The notes beneath the pieces were generated by a model. The model worked only from the letters and a program-made list of their open reading frames with translations. It had not been told where the DNA came from and made no database searches. This document shows positions 46,501 through 54,484 of a stretch of DNA of 64,000 nt, piece by piece. Within the stretch, counting starts at the first letter, position 1; every line of letters begins with the position of its first letter. Where the stretch lies: the NCBI GenBank assembly GCA_040510195.1, contig JBEVJK010000123.1, positions 124,001-188,000 on the forward strand. The letters run 5' to 3'. The position numbers and the translations under genes are program-made. This DNA comes from JBEVJK01 sp040510195 (lineage in GTDB: Bacteria > Pseudomonadota > Alphaproteobacteria > Rhizobiales > Rhizobiaceae).

Positions 46501-48126
46501 CCGCTCGACGGCGGCGAGATGGCGCTGGACGTCGCCTTGAAGGCGTTTCCGCTCGCCGTTCTCAATGCTGCCGCGCCGGGCCAGGACCTTCGCGGCGCGT
46601 TGACCGGCCAGGCCAAGGTGACCGGCCGCCTCGCCGATCCGGCCGCCCGCTTCGACTTGCAGGCGACCGGCGTCTCCGCCGCGCCGCTTGCCGCGGCGGG
46701 AGCGGCTCCGCTCGACGTCCAGGCTTCCGGCAGCTATGGCGGGCGGGTGCTGACGCTGTCGTCGGCGACGGTCAGAGGCCCGCAGGGTCTCGGCATGTCG
46801 GCCAGCGGCCGCGTTCCGCTCGCCGGCGGCGGCCTGTCGATCGCCCTGAAGGGCGAGGCGCCGCTGGCGCTCGCCAACCGCTTCCTCGCGCAGCGTGGCG
46901 CCCAGCTGTCCGGCACCGTGAGGCTTGACGCCAACGTGTCCGGCAGCCTTGTGCGGCCGGCCATCCGCGGCACGGTCGCGACGGCAGGCGCCCAGCTGAT
47001 CGATCCGGAGACCAATGTCCGGCTGCGCGACATTGCCGTGCAGGCCTCGATCGACGGGCAGACGATCACCATCCGCAGCGCCTCCGCGGGGATCGGCTCC
47101 GGCGGTCGCGTGACGGCCTCGGGCACGGTCTCGACCGCGCCGGGCTTCCCCGCCAACATCCGCATCACGCTCGACGATGCCCGCTACACCGACGGCAACA
47201 CCGTCGTGGCGACGCTCGACGGCGCGCTCTCGGTCACCGGATCGCTCGCCCGCGACCCGCTGGTCTCCGGGACGATCGACGTCGAGCGCGCCGAGATCAT
47301 GGTGCCGGAAAACCTCGGCGCGGGGGCTGCCGCCATCGACGTCCGCCACATCGACCCGCCCCCCGGCGTGGTGGCGACGCTGCGCCGTGCCAGGGCCGAT
47401 GACGGCACACCCGTTCCGACGGCGCGGCCGGTCGTCGTGCGGCTCGACGTGACCGTGAACGCGCCGCGCCGCATCTTCGTGCGCGGGCGCGGCTTGGACA
47501 CCGAGCTCGGCGGGTCCGTGCGGCTGACCGGCCCGGTGACCAGCATTCAGCCGGTCGGCGCCTTTCAGCTCATCCGCGGCAGGCTGTCGATCCTCGGCCA
47601 GCGCATCACTTTCGACGAGGGCACCGTGACGCTGGTCGGCGACCTCGACCCGTTTCTCAACTTCGTCGCCCGCTCGGGCGGCAACGACATCACGGTCTTC
47701 ATCACCGTCACGGGGCGCGTCTCCAACCCCAGCGTGGTGTTCTCCTCGCAGCCGACCCTGCCCCAGGACGAGGTGCTGGCGCGCTTGATCTTCAACCGCG
47801 GCATCAACGAGCTGTCGCCCATCCAGATCGCCCAGCTGGCGGCCGCTGCGGCCGAGCTTGCCGGCGGCTCCAACACCTCGCTGCTGTCCAATCTGCGCGC
47901 CGCCACCGGCCTCGACGACCTCGACGTCGTGACCGACAGCGAAGGCAACGCCGCCGTGCGCGCCGGCCGCTACATCTCCGACAATGTCTATCTGGGCATC
48001 GAGGCCGGCGCCCAGGGCTCCACCAAGGGCACGATCAACCTCGACATCACCGAGAACCTCAAGGCACGCGGCGCCGTCGGCACCAACGATTCCAGCCTCG
48101 GCATCTTCTACGAGAAGGACTACTGA
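43534..48126 (+). CDS. tamB: TamB, translocation and assembly module protein (DUF490)
   Basis: About 1530 residues starting at TTG (43534), with AGGA about 8 nt upstream; signal peptide MTRLLAALCLLFLALLPAFA. It continues as a very long series of beta-rich repeats typical of TamB/AsmA-like lipid-transfer proteins. The DUF490 C-terminus has LARLIFNRGINELSPIQIAQ and ends GIFYEKDY. Spans the periplasm and bridges to TamA. Recent work on TamB relatives supports bulk phospholipid transfer. The window has one copy only. The start is coupled to tamA by a 4-bp overlap. Confidence 0.95.
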   Translation: MTRLLAALCLLFLALLPAFAQDSEEQDRSYFLSFVENQLSTPNRQIRISGIQGALSSNATIGSITVADRQGVWLSITNARIVWTRSALLLGRLDIDTLAADSIEVIRRPLPAEGLPAPEASGFKLPELPLSITLGRLDVPRVTFGESVFGLGSAIAVDGRLSLAGGSLDTELAITRLDGPGGTLKLAATYANETQLLDLDLKLDEPANGILANLLAIEGRPPVALSLDGSGPLSDLDLALTLDAAGQRVLTGTTEVRREADGYRFDSQLAGPIASIIPAQFRAFFGAETRLEAAGLFKDAGGLRIDRLDLNSAALTLSATLETAGDNFLQRLSLDATIDDAASERVVLPVPGGQTTVESASLKLSFGESAAEEWTGALDIRKLTTATFGADAVAVTMGGRAENLSQPADRRITFAADGAVTGIVAERADVQEALGERIALDVDGEWKAGQSVRLAKALLSGNGLSVSLAGDIAELAFRGDLAVEANSIAPFSALAGRDLAGALSLKANGRVEPLGGAFDLTLDGRSDGLAIGSRAADNLIAGETRITGRVARGTAGLTADKLHLQNDQLDLTADGTFATGRADFDFDMALADLALLSDRASGRLTASGRANGTDGLIGLTFGAEVAEGTLVGKPLRNAALGFEGTLQNGDVNGQVTGDALLEEVRVMLASAVSVTPNEKRLGDLTFTAGGARLTGDVTQRSDGLLDGRLRLDADDISTAAALLLREASGALTADVMLTPDGTRQNAVVAATARQLAVDTVRLGRADAEATIADLFGVPVVNGSVEATDLVAGGIEVALLQATAVRNGETTGFAATSRLENGTTATVKGALAPLEGGFRVGLETLELAQSGLAARLVQPTSLVVRGTSVVLDPLTLDVGGGRLTASGRIEERLALKLSIERLPLAIANTVKPELKLGGTLDGTANVGGTRQRPDIAFTLAGRDIAAAALSSAGLRTLSIDARGTSTTTRLNLTAAVASPEGLSATVSGAVPLDGGEMALDVALKAFPLAVLNAAAPGQDLRGALTGQAKVTGRLADPAARFDLQATGVSAAPLAAAGAAPLDVQASGSYGGRVLTLSSATVRGPQGLGMSASGRVPLAGGGLSIALKGEAPLALANRFLAQRGAQLSGTVRLDANVSGSLVRPAIRGTVATAGAQLIDPETNVRLRDIAVQASIDGQTITIRSASAGIGSGGRVTASGTVSTAPGFPANIRITLDDARYTDGNTVVATLDGALSVTGSLARDPLVSGTIDVERAEIMVPENLGAGAAAIDVRHIDPPPGVVATLRRARADDGTPVPTARPVVVRLDVTVNAPRRIFVRGRGLDTELGGSVRLTGPVTSIQPVGAFQLIRGRLSILGQRITFDEGTVTLVGDLDPFLNFVARSGGNDITVFITVTGRVSNPSVVFSSQPTLPQDEVLARLIFNRGINELSPIQIAQLAAAAAELAGGSNTSLLSNLRAATGLDDLDVVTDSEGNAAVRAGRYISDNVYLGIEAGAQGSTKGTINLDITENLKARGAVGTNDSSLGIFYEKDY

Positions 48127-48136
48127 GCGTTCCGCG

Positions 48137-50068
48137 TCACGTGCCGAGCCTGAAATAGCCGACGGTGAGGCCGGCATCGGCCCGTTCCTTGAGCTCCGCG
48201 CCCAGCCGGGGAAGCAGCTCGCTCGCCTTTTGAGGATCGGAGAAGTCGGCGGCAGGCAGGCCACCCTTGCTGGCCAGCGCCAGGATGAGGTTCGGCGCCG
48301 CGCCCAGGGCAGCGTCCTTGCCCTTCTCCAGCGTCAGCTTGATGTTGAAGTTCGCCCCGGCGTCGCCCTGCGTCCTCAACAGGCTCTTGAGATTGTAGAC
48401 GGCGCCGTCCCGGCTGATCAGCAACAGGTCCATGGTCTGCCCCGGCTTGCCGGTCAGCTCGCCCTTCAGCGACTGGCCCGATGCCAGCTGATCGGTCGAA
48501 AGCGTCAGCGTGGGGCCTCTCGCCACGGCCTCCCCCCCGACCTCCCGGATGAGGTCGGCTGCGGCGCACTGGCCCTGCGAGATGAGGTGAGGGCTCACGG
48601 TCGGCGCCGGGCTCTCCGAGCCGCTCAAGGCCTGGCGCATCCGTTCGAACGGCGCCTCCGAGGTGCTGTAGCCTTCGATCGAGCGGGAGCCGGGGTCACC
48701 CCCGTCGAAAGTCGCGGCAAAACACGGACCCCCGTCGAAGGCGGCAAGCCATTCCTCCGAGCCGGCTTGCGGTTGAGCGACGTCCGGTTGGGTGGCCTGC
48801 GGCGCCGCCGGTTCGGTCGCCGTCTCCTCCGGTTCCGATGCAGGCGGAGCGGCGGCGGGCTCCGCCGGCTCGGCCGTCGCGGGCGGCGCCTCCGGCTCGG
48901 CAGGCGGCGACGTGTCTCCGGTCTCCCGCGGCTCGAGGAAGCCGTCCAGCACACCGGCGAAATAGGCGCCGCTGCCCGCCCCCACCAGTGCCAGGACCAA
49001 GAGCAGGCCGCCGAACATGGCTCCGCGGCGCCGCCGTGGCGGCTCGGCGACGGTGCCAGCCAGGGCGCGCGGAGGTGCGGGAGGAGCTGCCGCCGCGCGT
49101 TTCGGCCAGCTGCTACTCTTGTCGGCGCGTTGCGGCGCTGTCGCGTCGTCCGCCCTGGGCAGGTTCTCGCCATTGCCGCCCGGCGGGCGCTGGCCGGGCA
49201 TCAGCCAGGGCTGGCCGTGCGCGCGCAGCCACTCGACGATCTCCGCAGCGCTCTGCGGCCGGTCTGCGGGATGCGGCTCGAGCATCGCCTCGATGAGCGG
49301 CGCCAGGGCCGGATCGATGTCGGAGAGGTCCGGCCGCAGGCGACGCTTCTCGATCACCTCCACCGGCGTGCCGTTCATGTCGAGCGGTTCGCCGCGCAGC
49401 GCGCCGGCGATCACCAGTCCGAGGCTGTAAATGTCCGAGCGCTCGGTGACCTCGCCGCCGAACATGCCGAGCTGCTCGGGCGAGACGAAGTTGTACTTGC
49501 CGGCGAAACTGCCGCCGAGCAGCGTGCCGCCGCCGATGCTGGCCGCCCGGGCGATGCCGAAGTCGATGATCTTGGTCTTGTCGACATTGCCGCCCGACAG
49601 CACGATGTTGTCGGGGGACAGGTCACGGTGGATGATCCCCGCTTCGTGCGCCAGCGCCAGGCCCGAGGCCAACCGCGCCAGCATCCGGTGCGCATCGGCC
49701 GGGTCGAGCGGTCCCTGGCGCATCCGCTCGCTGAGCGACTGGCCGTTGACGAACTCCATGGCGAGATACGGCCGGTTGATCGTCGGATCGATGGTGAAAA
49801 CGTGGTAGCGGACGATCGCGTCGTGAGACAGGTGATTGAGGACCAGCGCCTCCTTCCGCAACAGCGCCAGCATGGCCTGGTCGCGGGCGAATTCCTTGAG
49901 CACCAGCTTGATGGCGACCGGGTCTCCGGTCTGGATGTTGTGGCCGCGATAGACCTCGCCCATGCCTCCGGTGGCGATCAGCTCGTCGATCTCATAGATT
50001 CCGTTGAGCTGGACGCCCGGACGGACGCCGTCGTCTGCCTGAATGCGCGTCTTTTCGTCGTCGGCCAT
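48137..50068 (-). CDS. ppkA: T6SS-associated Ser/Thr protein kinase (PpkA-like) with periplasmic C-terminal domain
   Basis: 643 residues. Kinase domain (about 25-285): GGMGEVY glycine loop, VAIK Lys54, catalytic HRD at 147-149, DFG at 169-171, SPE at 196-198. In the catalytic loop HRDLSPDN, Ser151 replaces the usual Lys. A Pro/Ala-rich linker follows, then one membrane helix (351-374, FGGLLLVLALVGAGSGAYF), an acidic Pro/Ala/Glu-rich stalk and a roughly 200-residue domain that should be periplasmic. By analogy with PpkA it phosphorylates the FHA protein (TagH) to switch on secretion. It follows tssH on the same strand, and a weak terminator lies between. Confidence 0.9.
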   Translation of the reverse strand: MADDEKTRIQADDGVRPGVQLNGIYEIDELIATGGMGEVYRGHNIQTGDPVAIKLVLKEFARDQAMLALLRKEALVLNHLSHDAIVRYHVFTIDPTINRPYLAMEFVNGQSLSERMRQGPLDPADAHRMLARLASGLALAHEAGIIHRDLSPDNIVLSGGNVDKTKIIDFGIARAASIGGGTLLGGSFAGKYNFVSPEQLGMFGGEVTERSDIYSLGLVIAGALRGEPLDMNGTPVEVIEKRRLRPDLSDIDPALAPLIEAMLEPHPADRPQSAAEIVEWLRAHGQPWLMPGQRPPGGNGENLPRADDATAPQRADKSSSWPKRAAAAPPAPPRALAGTVAEPPRRRRGAMFGGLLLVLALVGAGSGAYFAGVLDGFLEPRETGDTSPPAEPEAPPATAEPAEPAAAPPASEPEETATEPAAPQATQPDVAQPQAGSEEWLAAFDGGPCFAATFDGGDPGSRSIEGYSTSEAPFERMRQALSGSESPAPTVSPHLISQGQCAAADLIREVGGEAVARGPTLTLSTDQLASGQSLKGELTGKPGQTMDLLLISRDGAVYNLKSLLRTQGDAGANFNIKLTLEKGKDAALGAAPNLILALASKGGLPAADFSDPQKASELLPRLGAELKERADAGLTVGYFRLGT

Positions 50069-50189
50069 CGTCAGCCGTCACTCTTCCTCACCTGACGGCG
50101 CAATCCTAGCACGAAAGCGACCGGCCGCCCTGCCCCGTGATAGCACGAGACGACGCGTCTGAAAGCTCCGTTGTTCACAGTGCCGGCGT

Positions 50190-50211
50190 AAAAGCCGCCC
50201 TTTGAAGCGGC
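50190..50211 (-). terminator. weak terminator/attenuator between tssH and ppkA
   Basis: On the minus strand, GCCGC-TTCAAAGG-GCGGC followed by TTTTA, just after the tssH stop. The stem is only 5 bp, so read-through into ppkA is likely. Confidence 0.4.
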
Positions 50212-50219
50212 GCGGCGGG

Positions 50220-52985
50220 TCATTCGAAGGCGTAGGTAAACCCGTCGTCGGACGCCCCGACGGTCACTTTGGACAGTTTCTGGCCCTCCAGCGTGCGGTT
50301 GAGCACCCCTTGCGACAGGGTCGGCAGCAAGGTGTTGGTCAGGATGCTGTCGATCATCCTCCCTCCCGATTCGATCTCGGTGCAGCGCGCCTTGATGAGC
50401 GCCATGACCCCGTCGCCGATGACCAGCTCGGCATCGTGGGTCGCCGCGAGCCGCTTGGCGATCTTGCCGAACTGAAACCGGGTGATCGCCTCGATCATGG
50501 CGTCGGACAGCGGATAATAGGGGATGGTGACGACGCGCCCCAGGAAGGCGGCGGGGAACACCTTGAGAAGCGGCGGTCTCATCGCCTTGTCCAGGTCGTC
50601 GATCGCGCTCCGGTCCTTGCCGCTCTCGGTCCTGGCCATGATCACTTCGGAGCCGACATTGGACGTGAGCAGGATCAGCGTGTTGCGGAAATCGATGCGC
50701 CGCCCCTCGCTGTCGTCCATCATGCCCTTGTCGAACACCTGGAAGAATATCTCGTGGACGTCGGGGTGAGCCTTCTCGACCTCGTCCAGAAGGATCACGG
50801 AGTAGGGCTTGCGCCGCACCGCCTCCGTGAGGATGCCGCCCTTGCCATAGCCGACATAGCCGGGCGGCGCGCCCTTCAGGGTCGACACCGTGTGCGCCTC
50901 CTGGAACTCGGACATGTTGATCGAGATCAGGTTCTGCTCGCCGCCATAGAGCAGCTCGGCTAGCGCCAGCGCCGTCTCGGTCTTGCCCACGCCGGAAGGT
51001 CCGCACAAAAGGAACACGCCGACCGGCTTCTCGGGCGCCCCGAGGCCGGCCCGGCTGGTCTGCACGCGCCGCGCAATCATCTCCATCGCATGGTCCTGCC
51101 CGACCACGCGGCCGGACAAGAGCTCGGCGAGCTTCAACGCCTTTTCGGTCTGGCTGGTCAGCATGCGCCCGGTCGGGATGCCGGTCCAGTCCTGCACGAC
51201 CGCCGCCACCGCATTGCGATCGACGGAGAGCAGGATCAGCGGGGCCTCGCCCTGCAGCTCCGACAGTTCCGCCATCAGCGCCCGCAACCGGGTGAGGTCG
51301 GCCTCGGGTTCGACCGGCGTGGCCGGCTCGCCGTCCGCGACAGGCGCTTCGCCCGCTACTGCAGCCGGCGCCTCCGTCTGGGACGCCTCCGTGGCCTCTG
51401 CGGACGCCGCCTCGGCCGCGGTCACCGGGTCCAGCGAAACGCCGGCGCCGCGCAGGCGCCCGCGTATTTCCAGGATCTCGGCGGCCAGCGCCTTCTCGCG
51501 GTCCCACCGCGCCTCGGCCTCGGCAAGGGACGTTCCGGTCTCGTCGAGCGCTGCGTCGACGCGCGCCTTGCGTTCCGCCACCTCGATGCCGATCGCCGCC
51601 TCGCGCCCGATGATGCCGGCCTCCACCTCGAGCGACTGGCGCTTGCGGACCAGGTCCTCGACCTCGGCCGGGCGCGCATGCTGGGAGACCGCCACCCGCG
51701 CCGCAGCCGTATCCAGCAGGCTCACCCCCTTGTCGGGCAGCTGGCGCGCCGGGATATAGCGATGCGAGAGCTGGACGGCCGTCTCGATGGCCTCGTCGAG
51801 GATCTGGACCTGATGATGCTTCTCGAGCGCGCTCGCCACCCCGCGCAGCATCTTGACGGCCGTCGCCTCGTCCGGCTCGTCGACCTTGATCACCTGAAAA
51901 CGGCGCGTCAGCGCCGGATCCTTCTCGATATGCTGCTTGTATTCGGCCCAAGTGGTCGCCGCAACGGTCCGGAGCTCGCCGCGGGCCAGCGCCGGCTTGA
52001 GCAGGTTGGCGGCATCGCCGGTGCCGGCCGCACCGCCTGCCCCGATCAGCGTGTGCGCCTCGTCGATGAACAGGATGATCGGCACTTCCGAGGACTGCAC
52101 CTCGTCGATCACTGCCTTCAACCGCTTCTCGAACTCGCCCTTGACGCTGGCGCCGGCTTGCATCAGCCCGACATCCAGCATGCGCAGGCTGATGTTCTTC
52201 AGCATCGGCGGCACGTCGCCTTCGGCCACCCTCAGCGCCAGACCCTCCACCACCGCAGTCTTGCCGACGCCGGCCTCGCCGGTGAGGATCGGGTTGTTCT
52301 GGCGCCGCCGCATCAGGATGTCGATGATCTGGCGGATCTCCGGCTCGCGGCCGATCACCGGATCGATCTTGCCGTCGCGCGCCCGCTGGGTGAGGTCGGT
52401 CGCATATTTCGCCAGCGCCGAGTCGCCGCCCGGCACCCGCTTGAGCGGCGCCTCGGCTTCCCCAGCAGCGTCGGCTGTGCCGCCGCCGGCCTCCAGCGAG
52501 TCTCCCGCCACCTCGGCGAAGCGCGAGACGACGCCGTCGGCGTCGACCTTGTCGAATTCGCCGCTGATCTTGGCCACCAGCCCTTCCAGGACCGGAACCT
52601 TGAGGCAGGCGAGCAGGATATGGCCGCTCCGGACCTCCTGCTCGCGGAATTCGAGCTCGGCGAGGCTCCAGCCCTCCTGGATGGCATGGAAGATATGGTC
52701 CGAGAACTCCTCGATGGAGGAGGCGCCGCGCGGCAGCTTGTCGATGGCGCGCGTCAGGTCGGCCGCCATCCGGCTCTCGTCGGCCCCGGCATCGGCCAGG
52801 ATCATCTGCACGTCGGAGCGCTCGGACATCACCAGCTGCTCGATGAAGTGCACCAGCTCGACATAGGGGTTGCCGCGCAGCTTGGCGGCGTCCGCTGCTG
52901 CCCGGAAGGCGCGCTGACAGAGCGGGTCGAGCTTGCTCACCAGCTCCTTGCGCTTGAAGCTTTGAGACGACCGCCGCTGCTGCAT
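50220..52985 (-). CDS. tssH: T6SS ATPase TssH (ClpV)
   Basis: 921 residues. The start chosen is MQQRRSSQSF (52985); the frame is open 51 codons further but that part is not conserved-looking. N-domain with the ClpV motif LRGNPYVELVHFIEQ, AAA1 (GEAGVGKT, about 236-243), middle coiled-coil domain, AAA2 (GPSGVGKTETALALAELL, near 660) and C-terminal domain. Disassembles contracted TssBC sheaths. An Ala/Glu/Pro-rich insertion of about 45 residues is present at about 517-562 in the middle region. Divergent from the tssA operon. Confidence 0.96.
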   Translation of the reverse strand: MQQRRSSQSFKRKELVSKLDPLCQRAFRAAADAAKLRGNPYVELVHFIEQLVMSERSDVQMILADAGADESRMAADLTRAIDKLPRGASSIEEFSDHIFHAIQEGWSLAELEFREQEVRSGHILLACLKVPVLEGLVAKISGEFDKVDADGVVSRFAEVAGDSLEAGGGTADAAGEAEAPLKRVPGGDSALAKYATDLTQRARDGKIDPVIGREPEIRQIIDILMRRRQNNPILTGEAGVGKTAVVEGLALRVAEGDVPPMLKNISLRMLDVGLMQAGASVKGEFEKRLKAVIDEVQSSEVPIILFIDEAHTLIGAGGAAGTGDAANLLKPALARGELRTVAATTWAEYKQHIEKDPALTRRFQVIKVDEPDEATAVKMLRGVASALEKHHQVQILDEAIETAVQLSHRYIPARQLPDKGVSLLDTAAARVAVSQHARPAEVEDLVRKRQSLEVEAGIIGREAAIGIEVAERKARVDAALDETGTSLAEAEARWDREKALAAEILEIRGRLRGAGVSLDPVTAAEAASAEATEASQTEAPAAVAGEAPVADGEPATPVEPEADLTRLRALMAELSELQGEAPLILLSVDRNAVAAVVQDWTGIPTGRMLTSQTEKALKLAELLSGRVVGQDHAMEMIARRVQTSRAGLGAPEKPVGVFLLCGPSGVGKTETALALAELLYGGEQNLISINMSEFQEAHTVSTLKGAPPGYVGYGKGGILTEAVRRKPYSVILLDEVEKAHPDVHEIFFQVFDKGMMDDSEGRRIDFRNTLILLTSNVGSEVIMARTESGKDRSAIDDLDKAMRPPLLKVFPAAFLGRVVTIPYYPLSDAMIEAITRFQFGKIAKRLAATHDAELVIGDGVMALIKARCTEIESGGRMIDSILTNTLLPTLSQGVLNRTLEGQKLSKVTVGASDDGFTYAFE

Positions 52986-53207
52986 GCCGATGTGCCCCCG
53001 CAATGCTCGAAAGACGCCGAGCTTGCCAGATACCGTGCCATAGAACGGGCAACTTGACAAAGTGCCCTCAATTCTTGGACGGTCTAGCTCCTTTAGAGTA
53101 TGCGCCGTAGTTTTTCGGATTTCGCGCCCGGCGCGCAATGATCAGCCCAAGAAGCCTTTTCTTGAACCCTCGGCAAGCGGACTTTAACCAACTTTGTCGA
53201 TCGTCTT

Positions 53208-53223
53208 TGTGAGCCAATTCACA
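53208..53223. promoter_or_regulatory. perfect CRP-type palindrome
   Basis: TGTGA-GCCAAT-TCACA exactly matches the CRP half-sites TGTGA-N6-TCACA. It is centred about 135 bp before the tssA start and about 230 bp before tssH. Alphaproteobacteria have many CRP/FNR-family regulators with related sites, so the cognate protein could be any of them. Confidence 0.6.
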
Positions 53224-53253
53224 GACAAGCGCGGAACGATTAGGCGAGAGATC

Positions 53254-53280
53254 ACCTGAATTTATGATCTAACCTGAATT
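53254..53280. repeat. direct repeat ACCTGAATT, 18-bp period, upstream of tssA
   Basis: ACCTGAATT occurs at 53254-53262 and 53272-53280. The 18-bp offset is nearly two helical turns. The second copy abuts the suggested -35 box. This fits tandem operator half-sites such as those used by response regulators. Confidence 0.55.
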
Positions 53281-53350
53281 GTGAACGACGGCCGCGATGT
53301 GCTAGATATTTGCAGGCAGGTTGCCTTCTGACCTGCAGCGGGGGGCTCGT

Positions 53351-54478
53351 TTGATCGACTTCTCTTCCTGGCTGAGCTCGTTGGATGGCGACAGTCCGTC
53401 GGGAGTGAACCTGCGGGACCTCGACAAGTTCGCCGAGCTGGAAGCGTTGATCGGCACCGGTATCGAGCGCGACGAACGTGAAGACCACAAGAAGAAGGCT
53501 CCGCCGGTCGACTGGAGCGACGTGCTCGAGCGCGCCGAGGCGCTGCACGGTCAGGGTCGGGATGTCCGGCTGCTGGTCGTCGTGGTCCGCGCGCTGACCA
53601 ACCTCCACGGCTTCCCGGGGCTCGCCGAGGGTCTCTCCCTGATGACCCGCACCCTCGAGCTGCATTGGGATACGGTTCATCCGCAACTGCGTGACGGCAT
53701 GCCGCCTGCCGAGGCGGCGTTGCGTCGGCTGGGCGCGCTGAGCCAGCTGGGGGACCTGCGCAAGGGCCCCTTGCCGGACCTGCAGAAGATGACGCTGATC
53801 TCGGCCGGGAGCTTCGGCGACATCCAGGGCAAGGACCTCGAGAAGCTCGGCAGGGCGCTGTCGAACGGAAAGGACCGGCCCGACCCCACCGCGGCAGCCG
53901 AGCAGGAAGCCCTCCTGGCCAGGCTGAAGACGATCGCCGACAAGCGGGCCGACTTGATCGGCACGCTTCCCGAAGACATACGCGACGCTTCGGCAGCCCT
54001 TGCCGAGCTCGATGCGCAGCTTGCCGAGCGCGTGCCGGGCAATGGCGGCGCGGCACCAGCCTTGAAGCGGTTCATCGAATCGGTCGCGACCGGGCTCGAT
54101 CGGCGCAGCGACGCCGCAGCACAAGCGGCCCATGAGGCTGCGAGCGAGGCTCCGGCTGCGCCGGAGGCGCCCGCTGCGACGCTCAACGGCGGCGGCCATG
54201 CGCCGGCGGCCGCGGCGCCCCCGGCAGCGCCTGGCACCTTCCCCGCCCGGCTCGCCTCGCGCGACGATGTGGTCAAGTGCCTCGACCTGATCGTCGCCTT
54301 CTACGACCGCACGGAGCCGTCGAGCCCCATTCCGCACCTGGCCCGCCGCATCCGGCGCATGGTGCACATGGATTTCGTGGAGTTGATGGAGGACCTGGCG
54401 CCCTCCGGTTTGAAAGAGTTCCGCCTTCTTGCCGGCGTGCCGGACACCAAGAAGGCCGCGCAAAAGGATGAAAGGTAA
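53351..54478 (+). CDS. tssA: T6SS component TssA (ImpA N-terminal domain)
   Basis: About 375 residues from TTG at 53351 (IDFSSWLSSLDGDSPSGVNLRD), preceded by GGGGG; the family usually opens like this. ImpA-N domain with VVVRALTNLHGFPGLAEGL and LELHWDTVHPQL, then an Ala/Pro-rich linker (about 265-310) and the C-terminal domain SRDDVVKCLDLIVAFYDRTEPSSPIPHLARR. TssA caps the growing sheath and primes baseplate/tail assembly. First gene of the rightward operon; 6 nt to tssB. Confidence 0.94.
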   Translation: MIDFSSWLSSLDGDSPSGVNLRDLDKFAELEALIGTGIERDEREDHKKKAPPVDWSDVLERAEALHGQGRDVRLLVVVVRALTNLHGFPGLAEGLSLMTRTLELHWDTVHPQLRDGMPPAEAALRRLGALSQLGDLRKGPLPDLQKMTLISAGSFGDIQGKDLEKLGRALSNGKDRPDPTAAAEQEALLARLKTIADKRADLIGTLPEDIRDASAALAELDAQLAERVPGNGGAAPALKRFIESVATGLDRRSDAAAQAAHEAASEAPAAPEAPAATLNGGGHAPAAAAPPAAPGTFPARLASRDDVVKCLDLIVAFYDRTEPSSPIPHLARRIRRMVHMDFVELMEDLAPSGLKEFRLLAGVPDTKKAAQKDER

Positions 54479-54484
54479 AAGGCC

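Larger units (their letters stand above)
52986..53350. promoter_or_regulatory. 365-bp divergent T6SS control region
   Basis: The gap between tssH (leftward) and tssA (rightward) is the most AT-rich part of the neighbourhood, especially 53150-53310. It holds a CRP-type palindrome (53208-53223), a direct repeat (53254-53280) and a loose -35/-10 pair for tssA (TTGTGA at 53279-53284, TAGATA at 53303-53308, 18-bp spacer). Toward tssH there is a sigma-54-like element with wrong spacing (53024-53040). Promoter boxes are weak matches. Confidence 0.6.

Noticed and set aside
44233..48264. Very long open frame (about 1340 codons) antisense to tamB
   Set aside because: Arg/Gly/His-rich low-complexity translation typical of the antisense frame of a high-GC gene; tamB in the other strand has signal peptide and DUF490 end.
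52986..53138. 51-codon N-terminal extension of tssH
   Set aside because: Continues into the AT-rich control region and carries no ClpV-like sequence; MQQRRSSQSF aligns with the usual ClpV start.
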